64,000 bases of DNA from Brevibacterium ihuae. Lineage in GTDB: Bacteria; Actinomycetota; Actinomycetes; Actinomycetales; Brevibacteriaceae. Below the pieces are notes generated by a model. That model had not been told where the DNA came from. It did no database searches and was given only the letters and a program-made list of their open reading frames with translations. The translations under genes and the position numbers were made by a program. Each line of letters starts with the position of its first letter. Position 1 is the stretch's first letter. The stretch is from assembly GCF_900184225.1 (NCBI RefSeq), contig NZ_FXWZ01000002.1, forward strand, positions 263,233 through 327,232. Direction: 5' to 3'. Of this stretch, positions 51,644 to 64,000 are shown in pieces.

Positions 51644-52425
51644 TGAGCACCGCGCCCGTGCTGGAGGCCTGCGCCCAGGAGAACCGCGCCGCCTTCATCG
51701 GCTACCTGCCGGTCGGCTACCCCGACGTACCCGGCTCGCTCGACGCGATGCGCGCCCTCGTCGCCGGCGGGGTCGACATCATCGAGGTCGGCATGCCCTA
51801 CAGCGATCCCGGCATGGACGGCCCGGTCATCGAGGCCGCCGGCGTGCAGGCGCTCGCGAACGGGGTCCGCACACGCGACGTCTTCACCGCCATCGAGGCG
51901 GTGCGCGAGGCCGGCGCCGCCGCGGTGACGATGACCTACTGGAACATCGTCGAGCGCTACGGCGTCGAGGCCTTCGCACGGGATCTCGCCGCGGCCGGCG
52001 GCAGCGGCATCGTCACCCCGGACCTCGTCCCCGACGAGGCGGGGGAGTGGATCGCCGCCTCTGACGCCCACGACCTCGACCGGATCTTCCTCGTCGCCCC
52101 CTCATCGACGCCCGAGCGCCTCGCCTACGTGGCCGGCAGCTCGCGCGGCTTCGTCTACGCCGCCTCGACCATGGGCGTGACCGGCACCCGCGCCGAGGTG
52201 GGCTCCGCCGCCGCGCAGCTCGTCGCCGACACGCGGTCCGCCGGCGCGAAGCACGTGTGCGTCGGACTCGGGGTGTCGACCCGCGAGCAGGCCGCGCAGG
52301 TCGCGGCCTACGCCGACGGGGTCATCGTCGGATCCGCCCTCGTCAAGGCGCTCGACTCCGGTGGGACGGCCGGGCTCGAGCAGATCGCCGGCGAGTTCGC
52401 CGCCGGGGTGCGCGACCGTGGCTGA
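51643..52425 (+). CDS. trpA: tryptophan synthase alpha chain
   Basis: Cleaves indole-3-glycerol phosphate. The 260-aa TIM barrel has the catalytic region DIIEVGMPYSDPGMDGPVI and LVAPSSTPERL, with YAASTMGVTG. Strong GAGGAGG lies in the trpB tail. The end overlaps lgt by 8 nt, the same trpA-lgt order as in mycobacteria. Confidence 0.98.
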   Translation: MSTAPVLEACAQENRAAFIGYLPVGYPDVPGSLDAMRALVAGGVDIIEVGMPYSDPGMDGPVIEAAGVQALANGVRTRDVFTAIEAVREAGAAAVTMTYWNIVERYGVEAFARDLAAAGGSGIVTPDLVPDEAGEWIAASDAHDLDRIFLVAPSSTPERLAYVAGSSRGFVYAASTMGVTGTRAEVGSAAAQLVADTRSAGAKHVCVGLGVSTREQAAQVAAYADGVIVGSALVKALDSGGTAGLEQIAGEFAAGVRDRG

Positions 52426-53563
52426 GCCGCTCACCGACATCCTCGCCGCGATCCCGTCGCCGAGCTGGAGCGGGTTCTCGCTCGGGCCTCTGACGATCCA
52501 CGCCTACGCGCTGTGCATCCTGCTCGGGATCGTCCTCGCCCTGTGGGTGACGAACCGGCGCTGGCAGGCCCGCGGCGGCTCCGAGGACGACCTGTGGAAC
52601 ATCGCCGTGTGGGCGATCCCCGCCGGGATCATCGGCGGCCGGATCTACCACGTGATCTCCACCCCGGACCCGTACTTCGGTCCGGGAGGGAATCCGGTCG
52701 CTGCGCTCTACATCTGGAACGGCGGACTCGGGATCTGGGGCGCCGTGGCGCTCGGGGTGCTCACCGTGTACTTCGTGTGCCGCCACTACGGGATTCGATT
52801 TACCGCCTTTCTCGACGCCGCCGCGCCCGGGCTCATCCTCGCGCAAGCCGTGGGCCGCTGGGGCAACTGGTTCAACCAGGAGCTGTTCGGCGCCCCGACG
52901 ACCGTGCCCTGGGGGCTCGAGATCGACCGCGAGATCAACGGCGCGCCCAACCCCAACTGGCCCGACGCCGCGCTGCCCGCCGACACCCTCTTCCACCCGA
53001 CCTTCCTCTACGAGTCGATCTGGAACCTCGCGGGCTTCGTCCTCCTCCTGTGGGCGGGCCGCCGGTTCGCACTCGGCCACGGACAGGTCTTCTTCCTCTA
53101 CATCTGCTACTACACCGCAGGCCGGGTGTGGATCGAGGCGCTCCGCATCGACACCGCGGAGCTCATCCTCGGCGTCCGCCTCAACGTCTGGGTCTCGATC
53201 CTCGTGTTCGCGCTCGGCGCGGTCCTCTTCGTCCTCTCCCGGCGGCGGCACCGCACGCCGGAGGAGAGCGTCTACACCCCGGAGCGCGCTCAGCGCGAGG
53301 CCGCACAGGCCGGCGACGACCACGACGACCGCGCCGACGACGGACCGACGGGCGGGACCTCCGCGGACGGCGACGGCGCCCGGCCCGCCGGGGAGACTGG
53401 GGAGCGCGGTCAGCAGACCGCCCGCGGTGCCGACGACGAGGGTACGGGATCGTCGATGTCGAAGCGGAGCTTCGGCTTCTTCGGCGCAGTGACCTCCGCG
53501 ATCTCGATCGTCCCCCAGGTGGGCGGTCGGACACGATCCGAACGGCCGCCGCAGCCCGACTGA
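52418..53563 (+). CDS. lgt: phosphatidylglycerol-prolipoprotein diacylglyceryl transferase
   Basis: Membrane enzyme that adds diacylglycerol to lipoprotein cysteines. The 381-aa protein has about seven transmembrane helices, the Lgt signature GRWGNWFNQELFGAPTT near residue 146 and HPTFLYESIWN. After about residue 285 comes a 95-residue hydrophilic tail rich in Asp/Gly/Arg, ending in a semi-hydrophobic SFGFFGAVTSAISIVPQ segment; long cytoplasmic Lgt tails are common in actinobacteria. GTG start inside trpA. Confidence 0.95.
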   Translation: MAEPLTDILAAIPSPSWSGFSLGPLTIHAYALCILLGIVLALWVTNRRWQARGGSEDDLWNIAVWAIPAGIIGGRIYHVISTPDPYFGPGGNPVAALYIWNGGLGIWGAVALGVLTVYFVCRHYGIRFTAFLDAAAPGLILAQAVGRWGNWFNQELFGAPTTVPWGLEIDREINGAPNPNWPDAALPADTLFHPTFLYESIWNLAGFVLLLWAGRRFALGHGQVFFLYICYYTAGRVWIEALRIDTAELILGVRLNVWVSILVFALGAVLFVLSRRRHRTPEESVYTPERAQREAAQAGDDHDDRADDGPTGGTSADGDGARPAGETGERGQQTARGADDEGTGSSMSKRSFGFFGAVTSAISIVPQVGGRTRSERPPQPD

Positions 53564-53591
53564 GCGATCATGTACACTGCAAACCCGCGCA

Positions 53592-53609
53592 CGGTGACCG
53601 AGGTCACCG
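53592..53609. promoter_or_regulatory. palindrome upstream of gltB, candidate operator
   Basis: CGGTGACC-GA-GGTCACCG is a perfect 8-bp inverted repeat, 14 nt after a possible -10 (TACACT at 53573-53578) and about 90 nt before gltB. A dimeric repressor could bind here; no regulator family was recognised. Confidence 0.45.
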
Positions 53610-53699
53610 GCCGCGGTCGCTGCGCGATCATGCGTCGCAGCGCGATGCTGACAGCGCCGTCCGCAGAACCGTGTCCGCCGAGGTGAGAAGGACGGTGCC

Positions 53700-58338
<4,639 letters not shown>

Positions 58339-58346
<8 letters not shown>

Positions 58347-59787
58347 TCCGCGCGGATTCCTCAAGGTCACCGAGCGCGAGCTCCCGCCCAAGCGTCCGGT
58401 GCCGGTCCGGCTCATGGACTACCGGGAGATCAACACGACGATGGACAAGCAGGCGTTCATCGCGCAGGCCGGACGCTGCATGGACTGCGGCATCCCGTTC
58501 TGCCACCAGGGCTGCCCGCTCGGCAACTACATCCCCGAGTGGAACGACGCGATGTGGCGCGACGAGCTCGAGCGCGCCGTCGGGCTGCTCCACAGCACGA
58601 ACAACTTCCCGGAGTTCACCGGTCGCGCCTGCCCCGCCCCGTGCGAGAACGCGTGCGTGCTCGGCATCAACCAGCCGGCGGTGACGATCAAGAACATCGA
58701 GGTCACCATCGTCGACCGGGGATTCGAGGAGGGGCTCATCACCCCGTTCGTGCCGGAGCGGATCTCCGGCCGGCGGGTCGCCGTCGTCGGCTCCGGCCCC
58801 GCCGGGCTCGCCGCCGCCCAGCAGCTCACGCGTGCCGGTCACACCGTCGTCGTGTACGAGCGCGACGACCGGATCGGCGGTCTGCTGCGCTACGGGATCC
58901 CCGACTTCAAGCTCGAGAAGCACCACATCGACCGACGTCTGACGCAGATGCGCGCCGAGGGCACCCGGTTCCGCACCGGCGTCGAGATCGGCGTCGACAT
59001 CACCTGGGACGACCTCCACGACCGCTTCGACGCGATCGTCGTGTGCACCGGGGCGCTCGCTCCCCGCGACCTCCCGCTGCCCGGCCGCGAGGCCCCCGGC
59101 GTCGAGTTCGCGATGGACTACCTCGTGCCGGTGAACCGGCAGCAGGCCGGGGACGACGTCGAGATCATCGACGCGCACGGCAAGGACGTCGTCATCATCG
59201 GCGGCGGCGACACCGGTTCGGACTGCCTCGGAACCGCCCTGCGCCAGCAGGCCGCCTCGGTGACGACGCTCGCGATCGGCAAGCGCCCGCCGACCGACCG
59301 CCCCGCCGACGGCCCCTGGCCCACGACGCCGCGGATCTTCGAGGTCTCGACGAGCCACGAGGAGGGCGGCGAGCGCTCGTTCCTCGCCTCGACCGTCGAG
59401 TTCCTCCGCGACGAGGAGGGGCGCCTGCGCGCCCTCTCGGTCGCCGAGACCGGGTTCGTCGACGGCCGCCGGGAGCCCCTGCCGGGCACGGAGAAGGAGA
59501 TCCCGGCCGACCTCGTCCTCATCGCGATGGGCTTCACCGGACCGGAGACCGAGGCGCTCGCCGACTGGGGACTCGCCGTCGAGCGCGGCCGGTTCGTCCG
59601 GGAGCGCGACTACTCGACCGCGGTGCCCGGCGTCTACGTCGCCGGCGACGCCGGTCGCGGCCAGTCGCTCATCGTGTGGGCGATCGCCGAGGGGCGCGCC
59701 GCCGCCGCCGAGGTCGACGCCTACCTCATGGGATCGACGCTGCTGCCCAAGCCGGTCGCCCCGACCGAGGCCGCGCTCGCCGTCTGA
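58339..59787 (+). CDS. gltD: glutamate synthase (NADPH) small subunit
   Basis: Supplies electrons from NADPH to GltB. The 482-aa protein has the N-terminal 4Fe-4S cysteine region (CMDCGIPFCHQGCPLGN, Cys47/50/55/59, and ACPAPCENAC), the FAD motif VVGSGPAGLAAAQQL and the NADPH motif VIIGGGDTGSDC. Its stop lies inside a strong terminator stem, so gltBD is a two-gene unit. Confidence 0.98.
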
Positions 59788-59813
59788 GGCGCGCCGCCGG
59801 GCGCGCCTCAGAC
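59782..59813 (+). terminator. gltBD terminator hairpin
   Basis: A perfect 14-bp stem pairs 59782-59795 with 59800-59813 around a GCCG tetraloop; the gltD stop codon is in the left arm. No U-run follows. Confidence 0.8.
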
Positions 59814-59861
59814 GGCGCGCTGGGGTCGGGCGTGTGACGGATGGGAGAATTCCTCGTTGCG

Positions 59862-59877
59862 CGTGCGACGTCGCACG
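59862..59877. promoter_or_regulatory. 16-bp perfect palindrome in the pyk promoter
   Basis: CGTGCGACGTCGCACG is perfectly self-complementary. It lies where the -35 element is expected for the -10 TAGGGT at 59889-59894, so a bound protein would compete with RNA polymerase. Confidence 0.5.
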
Positions 59878-59888
59878 GTTCGGGTGAC

Positions 59889-59894
59889 TAGGGT
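59889..59894 (+). promoter_or_regulatory. -10 box for leaderless pyk mRNA
   Basis: TAGGGT ends 7 nt before the pyk ATG at 59902; no Shine-Dalgarno is present. Confidence 0.5.
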
Positions 59895-59901
59895 GGATGC
59901 C

Positions 59902-61410
59902 ATGAGGCATGCAAAGATCGTCGCCACTCTCGGCCCCGCCCAATCGACCTACGAGGACATCCGCGCCCTGATCGAGGAGGGCGTCGACGTCGCCCGGTTC
60001 AACCTCAGCCACGGCACGCGCGAGGACCACGAGCAGCGGTACCGGTGGGTCCGCCAGGCCGCGACCGACACCGCGCGCACCGTCGGCGTCCTCATCGACC
60101 TCCAGGGACCCAAGATCCGGGTCGGCCGCTTCGCCGAGGGACAGCGCCCGGCGCTGTCGAAGGGCGACGTCTTCACCATCACCACCCGCGACGTCGACGG
60201 CTCCGACACCGAGGTCTCGACGAGCTACTCCGGTCTCCCCGGCGACGTCGAGGTCGGCGATCCGCTCCTCGTCGACGACGGCCGGATCCGGCTGCGGGCG
60301 ATCGAGGTGGACGACACCGACGTCCGCTGCGAGGTCGAGGTCGGCGGCACGATCTCCGACCACAAGGGCATCAACCTGCCCGGGGTCGCGGTGTCCGTGC
60401 CGGCGATGTCGGAGAAGGACGTCGCGGACCTCCGCTGGGGCCTGCACCTCGGCGCCGACTGGGTCGCCCTGTCCTTCGTCCGCTCGCCCGCCGACGCCGA
60501 GCTCGTGCGCGACGTCATGCGGGAGGAGGACATCCTCATCCCCGTCATCGCGAAGCTCGAGAAGCCGCAGGCCGTCGAGGTGCTGCCGGACATCGTCCAG
60601 GCCTTCGACGGGATCATGGTCGCCCGCGGCGACCTCGGCGTCGAGCTGCCGCTCGAGCAGGTGCCGATCGTGCAGAAGCGCACCGTCGAGCTGTGCCGCC
60701 GCCAGGCGAAGCCGGTCATCGTCGCCACCCAGATGCTCGAGTCGATGATCGAGGAGCCGCGGCCCACCCGCGCGGAGGCGTCCGACTGCGCGAACGCGGT
60801 GCTCGACGGCGCCGACGCCCTCATGCTCTCCGGCGAGACCTCCGTCGGCACGCACTGGCTCGAGGCGGTGCGCACGATGGGCCGGATCATCACCTCGACG
60901 GAGGAGCACGGGCTCGATCGCATCCCCGCGCTCGGCACCGAGCCGCACACCCGCGGCGGCGCGATCACCGCTGCCGCGGTGCGGATCGCCGCGCAGCTCG
61001 ACATCGATCTGCTCTGCACCTTCACCCAGTCCGGCGACTCCGTGCGGCGGATGTCCCGGCTGCGCTCGCCCCACCCCATCCTCGCCTTCACGCCCGACGT
61101 CCGGGTGCGGCACCAGCTCGCCCTGACCTGGGGCGCGCAGGTGTACCTCGTCAAGGAGGTCCGGCACACCGACCAGATGGCCCGTCAGGTCGACGCGGTG
61201 CTGCTCGGGAACGGGCGCGCGGAGGAGGGTGCGCTGTGCGTCATCGTCGCCGGCTCCCCACCCGGGATCGCCGGGTCGACGAATGCGCTGCGCGTCCACC
61301 GGATCGGCGACGCCTCGAAGGGGCTGGCCGCCGCCTACCGCGACGAGTCGGACAACGGGGAGAACCCGCTTGAGGGATACGGGGAGATCCGCGAGGGCAC
61401 GGGGGCCTGA
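59902..61410 (+). CDS. pyk: pyruvate kinase
   Basis: Final ATP-making step of glycolysis. The 502-aa protein begins MRHAKIVATLGPAQS, the usual family start, so the longer upstream frame is rejected. It has ARFNLSHG, LIDLQGPKIRVG, the catalytic Lys segment IPVIAKLEKPQAV and MVARGDLGVELPLEQVP, then the C-terminal allosteric domain. Leaderless promoter with a palindrome in the -35 region. Convergent with a tRNA gene. Confidence 0.98.
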   Translation: MRHAKIVATLGPAQSTYEDIRALIEEGVDVARFNLSHGTREDHEQRYRWVRQAATDTARTVGVLIDLQGPKIRVGRFAEGQRPALSKGDVFTITTRDVDGSDTEVSTSYSGLPGDVEVGDPLLVDDGRIRLRAIEVDDTDVRCEVEVGGTISDHKGINLPGVAVSVPAMSEKDVADLRWGLHLGADWVALSFVRSPADAELVRDVMREEDILIPVIAKLEKPQAVEVLPDIVQAFDGIMVARGDLGVELPLEQVPIVQKRTVELCRRQAKPVIVATQMLESMIEEPRPTRAEASDCANAVLDGADALMLSGETSVGTHWLEAVRTMGRIITSTEEHGLDRIPALGTEPHTRGGAITAAAVRIAAQLDIDLLCTFTQSGDSVRRMSRLRSPHPILAFTPDVRVRHQLALTWGAQVYLVKEVRHTDQMARQVDAVLLGNGRAEEGALCVIVAGSPPGIAGSTNALRVHRIGDASKGLAAAYRDESDNGENPLEGYGEIREGTGA

Positions 61411-61435
61411 GGCCCGCCCGCGCCGGCGGTGGGAG

Positions 61436-61517
61436 TACCGGATGCGGGACTCGAACCCGCACGTCTTGCGACAGCGCATTTTGAGTGCGCCGCGTCTACC
61501 AATTCCGCCAATCCGGC
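61436..61517 (-). tRNA. tRNA-Leu (anticodon CAA)
   Basis: 82-nt class II tRNA on the minus strand. The acceptor stem GCCGGAT pairs with ATCCGGT (one G-U), the D-arm has AATTGGTAGACGC, the anticodon stem-loop is GCGCA-CTCAAAA-TGCGC giving anticodon CAA (reads UUG), a variable arm follows, and the T-arm is GCGGGTTCGAGTCCCGC. The CCA end is not encoded. A possible -10 (TACGAT, minus strand, 61528-61533) lies 10 nt upstream. The extra arm is short for tRNA-Leu. Confidence 0.95.
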
Positions 61518-61598
61518 ATACCCGACCATCGTAGAGCACGCGGGCCGGCGGGCGCGTCCCCGGCCCGGGGCGGGTGGCAGTCCGCCCGGCCGGGGGAC

Positions 61599-61604
61599 TA
61601 GGAT
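61599..61604 (+). promoter_or_regulatory. -10 box for leaderless response regulator mRNA
   Basis: TAGGAT ends 7 nt before the GTG at 61612; no Shine-Dalgarno is present. Confidence 0.5.
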
Positions 61605-61611
61605 TGGGCGC

Positions 61612-62223
61612 GTGCCTACTTCAGACAACGCTCCCGCCCCCGATCAGGGCCCGGTCCGCCGTATCGTCGTCGCTGAGGACGAGGCCGTCATCCGCCTCGA
61701 CATCGTCGAGATGCTCCGCGAGATCGGGTACGACGTGGTCGGCGAGGCCGCCGACGGCGAGTCCGCGATCCGGCTCGCCGAGGAGCTGCGGCCGGATCTC
61801 GTGGTGATGGACATCAAGATGCCGATCCTCGACGGCATCTCCGCCGCCGAGCGCATCGCCCGGGCGCGCATCGCCCCTGTCGTGCTGCTCACCGCGTTCT
61901 CGCAGAAGGAGCTCGTCGAGCGTGCCCGCGACGCCGGCGCGATGGCCTACGTCGTCAAGCCGTTCACCACCGCCGACCTCGCTCCGGCGCTCGAGATCGC
62001 GCTGTCCCGGCACGCCGAGATCGGCGCTCTCGAATCGGAGATTGCCGATCTCACCGACCGGTTCGAGACCCGTAAGCTCGTCGACCGCGCGAAGAGCCTC
62101 CTCATGTCCTCGATGGGGCTGAGCGAGCCCGAGGCGTTCCGCTGGATCCAGAAGACCTCGATGGACCGCCGCCTCACCATGCGCGAGGTCGCCGAGACCG
62201 TCCTCAGCCAGATCGGCGGCTGA
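61612..62223 (+). CDS. pdtaR: ANTAR-domain response regulator, PdtaR-like
   Basis: A 203-aa receiver-ANTAR regulator. The receiver has Glu22-Asp23 (VVAEDEAV), phospho-acceptor Asp67 (VVMDIKMP), Thr94 and Lys116 (YVVKPF). A helical linker leads to the RNA-binding ANTAR domain (residues about 140-200, RKLVDRAKSLLMSSMGLSEPEAFRWIQK). The GTG at 61612 starts near the receiver. Closely matches M. tuberculosis PdtaR (Rv1626), also located between pyk and polA, which acts on antitermination hairpins in mRNA; the cognate kinase PdtaS is not in the window. Confidence 0.93.
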   Translation: MPTSDNAPAPDQGPVRRIVVAEDEAVIRLDIVEMLREIGYDVVGEAADGESAIRLAEELRPDLVVMDIKMPILDGISAAERIARARIAPVVLLTAFSQKELVERARDAGAMAYVVKPFTTADLAPALEIALSRHAEIGALESEIADLTDRFETRKLVDRAKSLLMSSMGLSEPEAFRWIQKTSMDRRLTMREVAETVLSQIGG

Positions 62224-62229
62224 GCCGCC

Positions 62230-62691
62230 TCAGCTCCGCGAGCGCTGGGCGAGGACGAAGTTCGTGATCCGCACGATCGACAGCAGCCTGCCGTCCTCGT
62301 CGGTCATCTTCACCTCGTGGCTGATGAGCGTGCGCCCGTGGTGGAGGACCTCGGCCCGGCCGTGGACCCAGCCCTCGCGGATCGGCCGCAGATGGGTCGC
62401 GTTGAGATCGACGCCGACGACGTCGTGGCCGTTCGCGAGCAGGTACGAGTGCATCGAGCCGAGCGTCTCCGCGAGGACGACGTGGGCGCCGCCGTGGAAC
62501 AGTCCGGCCGGCTGCCGGTTGCCGTCGACCGGCATCCGCGCCTCGAACCAGTCGTAGCCCATGTCGAGGAACTCGATGCCGCAGCGCTCGACGAGCGTCC
62601 CGGGGGTGCGCCCCCGGTTGTACTCCATGAGGCGGCGGTAGTCCTCGGGGGTGAGGCCCGGCTCCATGCGCGGTCGGTCCTGTGCGGTCAT
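62230..62691 (-). CDS. hotdog-fold thioesterase, PaaI/MenI-like
   Basis: A 153-aa hotdog-fold protein. The catalytic segment NRQPAGLFHGGAHVVLAETLGSM has the His-Gly-Gly and Glu of the PaaI/EntH/MenI acyl-CoA thioesterases, and VGVDLNATHLRPIREG follows. AAGGAGA precedes the ATG on the minus strand (62696-62702). Likely hydrolyses an aromatic or DHNA-type CoA thioester, but the substrate cannot be assigned. Divergent from polA; convergent with pdtaR, 6 nt apart. Confidence 0.9.
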   Translation of the reverse strand: MTAQDRPRMEPGLTPEDYRRLMEYNRGRTPGTLVERCGIEFLDMGYDWFEARMPVDGNRQPAGLFHGGAHVVLAETLGSMHSYLLANGHDVVGVDLNATHLRPIREGWVHGRAEVLHHGRTLISHEVKMTDEDGRLLSIVRITNFVLAQRSRS

Positions 62692-62750
62692 CGTGTCTCC
62701 TTCATGTGCGGATGTCGGCGCGGACCCGATGTCGGCGGCGCTCGAGACGC

Positions 62751-62756
62751 TAGGCT
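62751..62756 (+). promoter_or_regulatory. -10 box for leaderless polA mRNA
   Basis: TAGGCT ends 6 nt before the polA GTG. Confidence 0.5.
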
Positions 62757-62762
62757 GGCAGG

Positions 62763-64000
62763 GTGACTACGGATACCCGGAGACTGCTGCTCATCGACGG
62801 CCATTCCCTGGCCTACCGCGCCTTCTACGCGCTCCCGGTGGAGAACTTCTCCACCACGACGGGTCAGTCCACGAACGCCGTCTACGGCTTCGTGTCCATG
62901 CTCATCAATGTACTCGCCTCCGAGGAGCCGACCCACATCGCGGTCGCCTTCGACCTCGGGCGCGGGACCTTCCGGCTCGCCGAGTACCCGGAGTACAAGG
63001 CCGGACGGGCGAAGACCCCGCCGGAGTTCCACGGCCAGGTCGAGCTCATCCAGGACCTGCTGCGGGCGCTCGCGATCCCGGTCGTGACGAAGGAGGGCTT
63101 CGAGGCCGACGACGTCCTCGCCACCCTCGCCGCGCAGGGGACGGCCGCCGGCATGGAGACCGGGATCGTCACCGGCGACAAGGACTCGTTCCAGCTCGCC
63201 TCGGACGCGGTGACGATCCTCTACCCCAAGCGCGGGGTGAGCGAGCTCGCGCGGATGACGCCCGCCGCGATCGAGGAGAAGTACGGCGTGACGCCGGAGA
63301 ACTACCGCGGCCTCGCCGCGCTCGTCGGCGAGAAGGCCGACAACCTCCCGGGCGTGCCCGGGGTGGGTGACAAGACCGCCGCGAAGTGGCTGACGAAGCA
63401 CGGCGACCTGCCCGGCGTCCTCGCCGCGGCCGAGGACATCGGCGGGAAGGCCGGGGAGAACCTCCGCGCGCACCGGGGCGATGTCGAGCGCAACCACCGT
63501 CTCAACCGCCTCGTCACCGATCTCGAGCTCGGGATCGAGGCGCCCGACGCCGTCCGCGGCGAGGCCGACCGGGAGGCCGTCGACGCGCTCCTCGACCAGC
63601 TCGAGTTCCAGGTGCTCGGCCGCAGGCTCGAACCGCTCCTCGGCACGGCGCCGGTCGCGCCGGTCGCCGACGACCTGCCCGCCGTCGAGCTCCTCGACGC
63701 CGCGGGATTCGCCGCGCTGCTCGCCGACCTCGATCCCGCCGACCCGGTGGGGATCGCGACCGACGCGCGGTTCGAGGTCGGGCTCGGCACCGTCGACGTC
63801 CTCGGCATCGCGCAGGGCGAGCGGGCGGCGGCGATCGACCTCTCGACGCTCGACGGGCCTGCGGGCGAGGCGCTCTCGACGCTCCTCGGATCCCACCCGG
63901 GCCTCGTCCTCCACGGCGCCAAGCCGCAGCTCAAGGCGCTCGTCCACGCCGGTCACCCGCTCGCCCGGCCCGCCGTCGACACCGAGATCGCCGCCTACCT
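62763..64000 (+). CDS. polA: DNA polymerase I, 5' part (cut by window end)
   Basis: Repair and Okazaki-fragment polymerase. The visible 412 residues hold the 5'-3' exonuclease domain (LLLIDGHSLAYRAFYALP, GFEADDVLATLA, IVTGDKDSFQLAS, GEKADNLPGVPGVGDKTAAKWL) and the start of the 3'-5' exonuclease-like domain. In the latter the acidic residues look degenerate (GIATDARFEVGLG), as in actinobacterial Pol I without proofreading. GTG start. The polymerase domain lies beyond the window. Confidence 0.97.
   Translation, partial: MTTDTRRLLLIDGHSLAYRAFYALPVENFSTTTGQSTNAVYGFVSMLINVLASEEPTHIAVAFDLGRGTFRLAEYPEYKAGRAKTPPEFHGQVELIQDLLRALAIPVVTKEGFEADDVLATLAAQGTAAGMETGIVTGDKDSFQLASDAVTILYPKRGVSELARMTPAAIEEKYGVTPENYRGLAALVGEKADNLPGVPGVGDKTAAKWLTKHGDLPGVLAAAEDIGGKAGENLRAHRGDVERNHRLNRLVTDLELGIEAPDAVRGEADREAVDALLDQLEFQVLGRRLEPLLGTAPVAPVADDLPAVELLDAAGFAALLADLDPADPVGIATDARFEVGLGTVDVLGIAQGERAAAIDLSTLDGPAGEALSTLLGSHPGLVLHGAKPQLKALVHAGHPLARPAVDTEIAAY

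Noticed and set aside
59857..59901. Longer N-terminus of pyruvate kinase
   Set aside because: It would translate the promoter palindrome and -10 box; the family N-terminus begins at the ATG at 59902.

Overview
The window is a GC-rich (about 70%) chromosomal segment from an actinobacterium. The evidence is actinobacterial-type integration host factor (mIHF), an ANTAR response regulator like PdtaR, a helicase-dead PriA, a DUF222/13E12-type HNH protein, many GTG starts, and a gene order (pyrR-pyrB-pyrC-[membrane protein]-carA-carB-pyrF-mihF-gmk-rpoZ-coaBC-metK-priA...fmt-rsmB-rpe, then trp-lgt, pyk, pdtaR, polA) also known from mycobacteria and Micrococcales. I lean towards Micrococcales, possibly Brevibacteriaceae; that placement is inference. 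Most genes are on the + strand, tightly packed, with ATGA/GTGA overlaps.

Layout: (1) 0.2-11.8 kb: aspS-rarA, a RclA-like flavoprotein disulfide reductase, rpsD with its own promoter, leader and terminator, then alaS-ruvX-mltG-aroE and an orphan prepilin peptidase. (2) 11.8-15.8 kb: aroC-aroK-aroB, efp, nusB, with a convergent alpha/beta hydrolase overlapping nusB at the 3' end. (3) 16.9-29.3 kb: the pyrimidine operon, starting with a PyrR-binding RNA element, running into mihF, gmk, rpoZ, coaBC and metK. (4) 29.3-31.8 kb: priA, with a repeat-expanded linker. (5) 31.8-37.6 kb: an accessory patch between priA and fmt. It holds an HNH/DUF222 gene whose 5' end is broken by a 47-bp tandem duplication, an M23-type protein without a signal peptide lying between two short tandem-repeat arrays, and a divergent TetR/DsrE pair sharing a palindromic operator. 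(6) 37.6-41.6 kb: fmt-rsmB-rpe-pnuC. (7) 41.6-52.4 kb: hisE-hisG, a PH-like membrane protein, a CaiB-type CoA-transferase, a fused carboxyltransferase (AccD+AccA) split by a -1 frame change in a G5 run, hisF-hisI-trpE-[two small membrane proteins]-trpC-trpB-trpA. (8) 52.4-59.8 kb: lgt, gltB-gltD, ended by a strong hairpin. (9) 59.9-64 kb: pyk, tRNA-Leu(CAA) on the minus strand, pdtaR-like regulator, a hotdog thioesterase on the minus strand, and the 5' part of polA, cut by the window edge.

Functionally this is mainly core metabolism (shikimate/aromatic, pyrimidine, histidine, tryptophan, glutamate, SAM, CoA) plus translation and replication genes. Regulation visible in the sequence includes the PyrR element, a candidate ribosomal-protein leader before rpsD, palindromes before gltB and pyk, the TetR operator, and a recurring promoter form (TAGxxT 6-8 nt before the start codon) that predicts many leaderless mRNAs. 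I see no CRISPR array, insertion sequence, prophage or rRNA. The most unusual material is the accessory patch and the two frame-breaking events (HNH/DUF222 and the carboxyltransferase).
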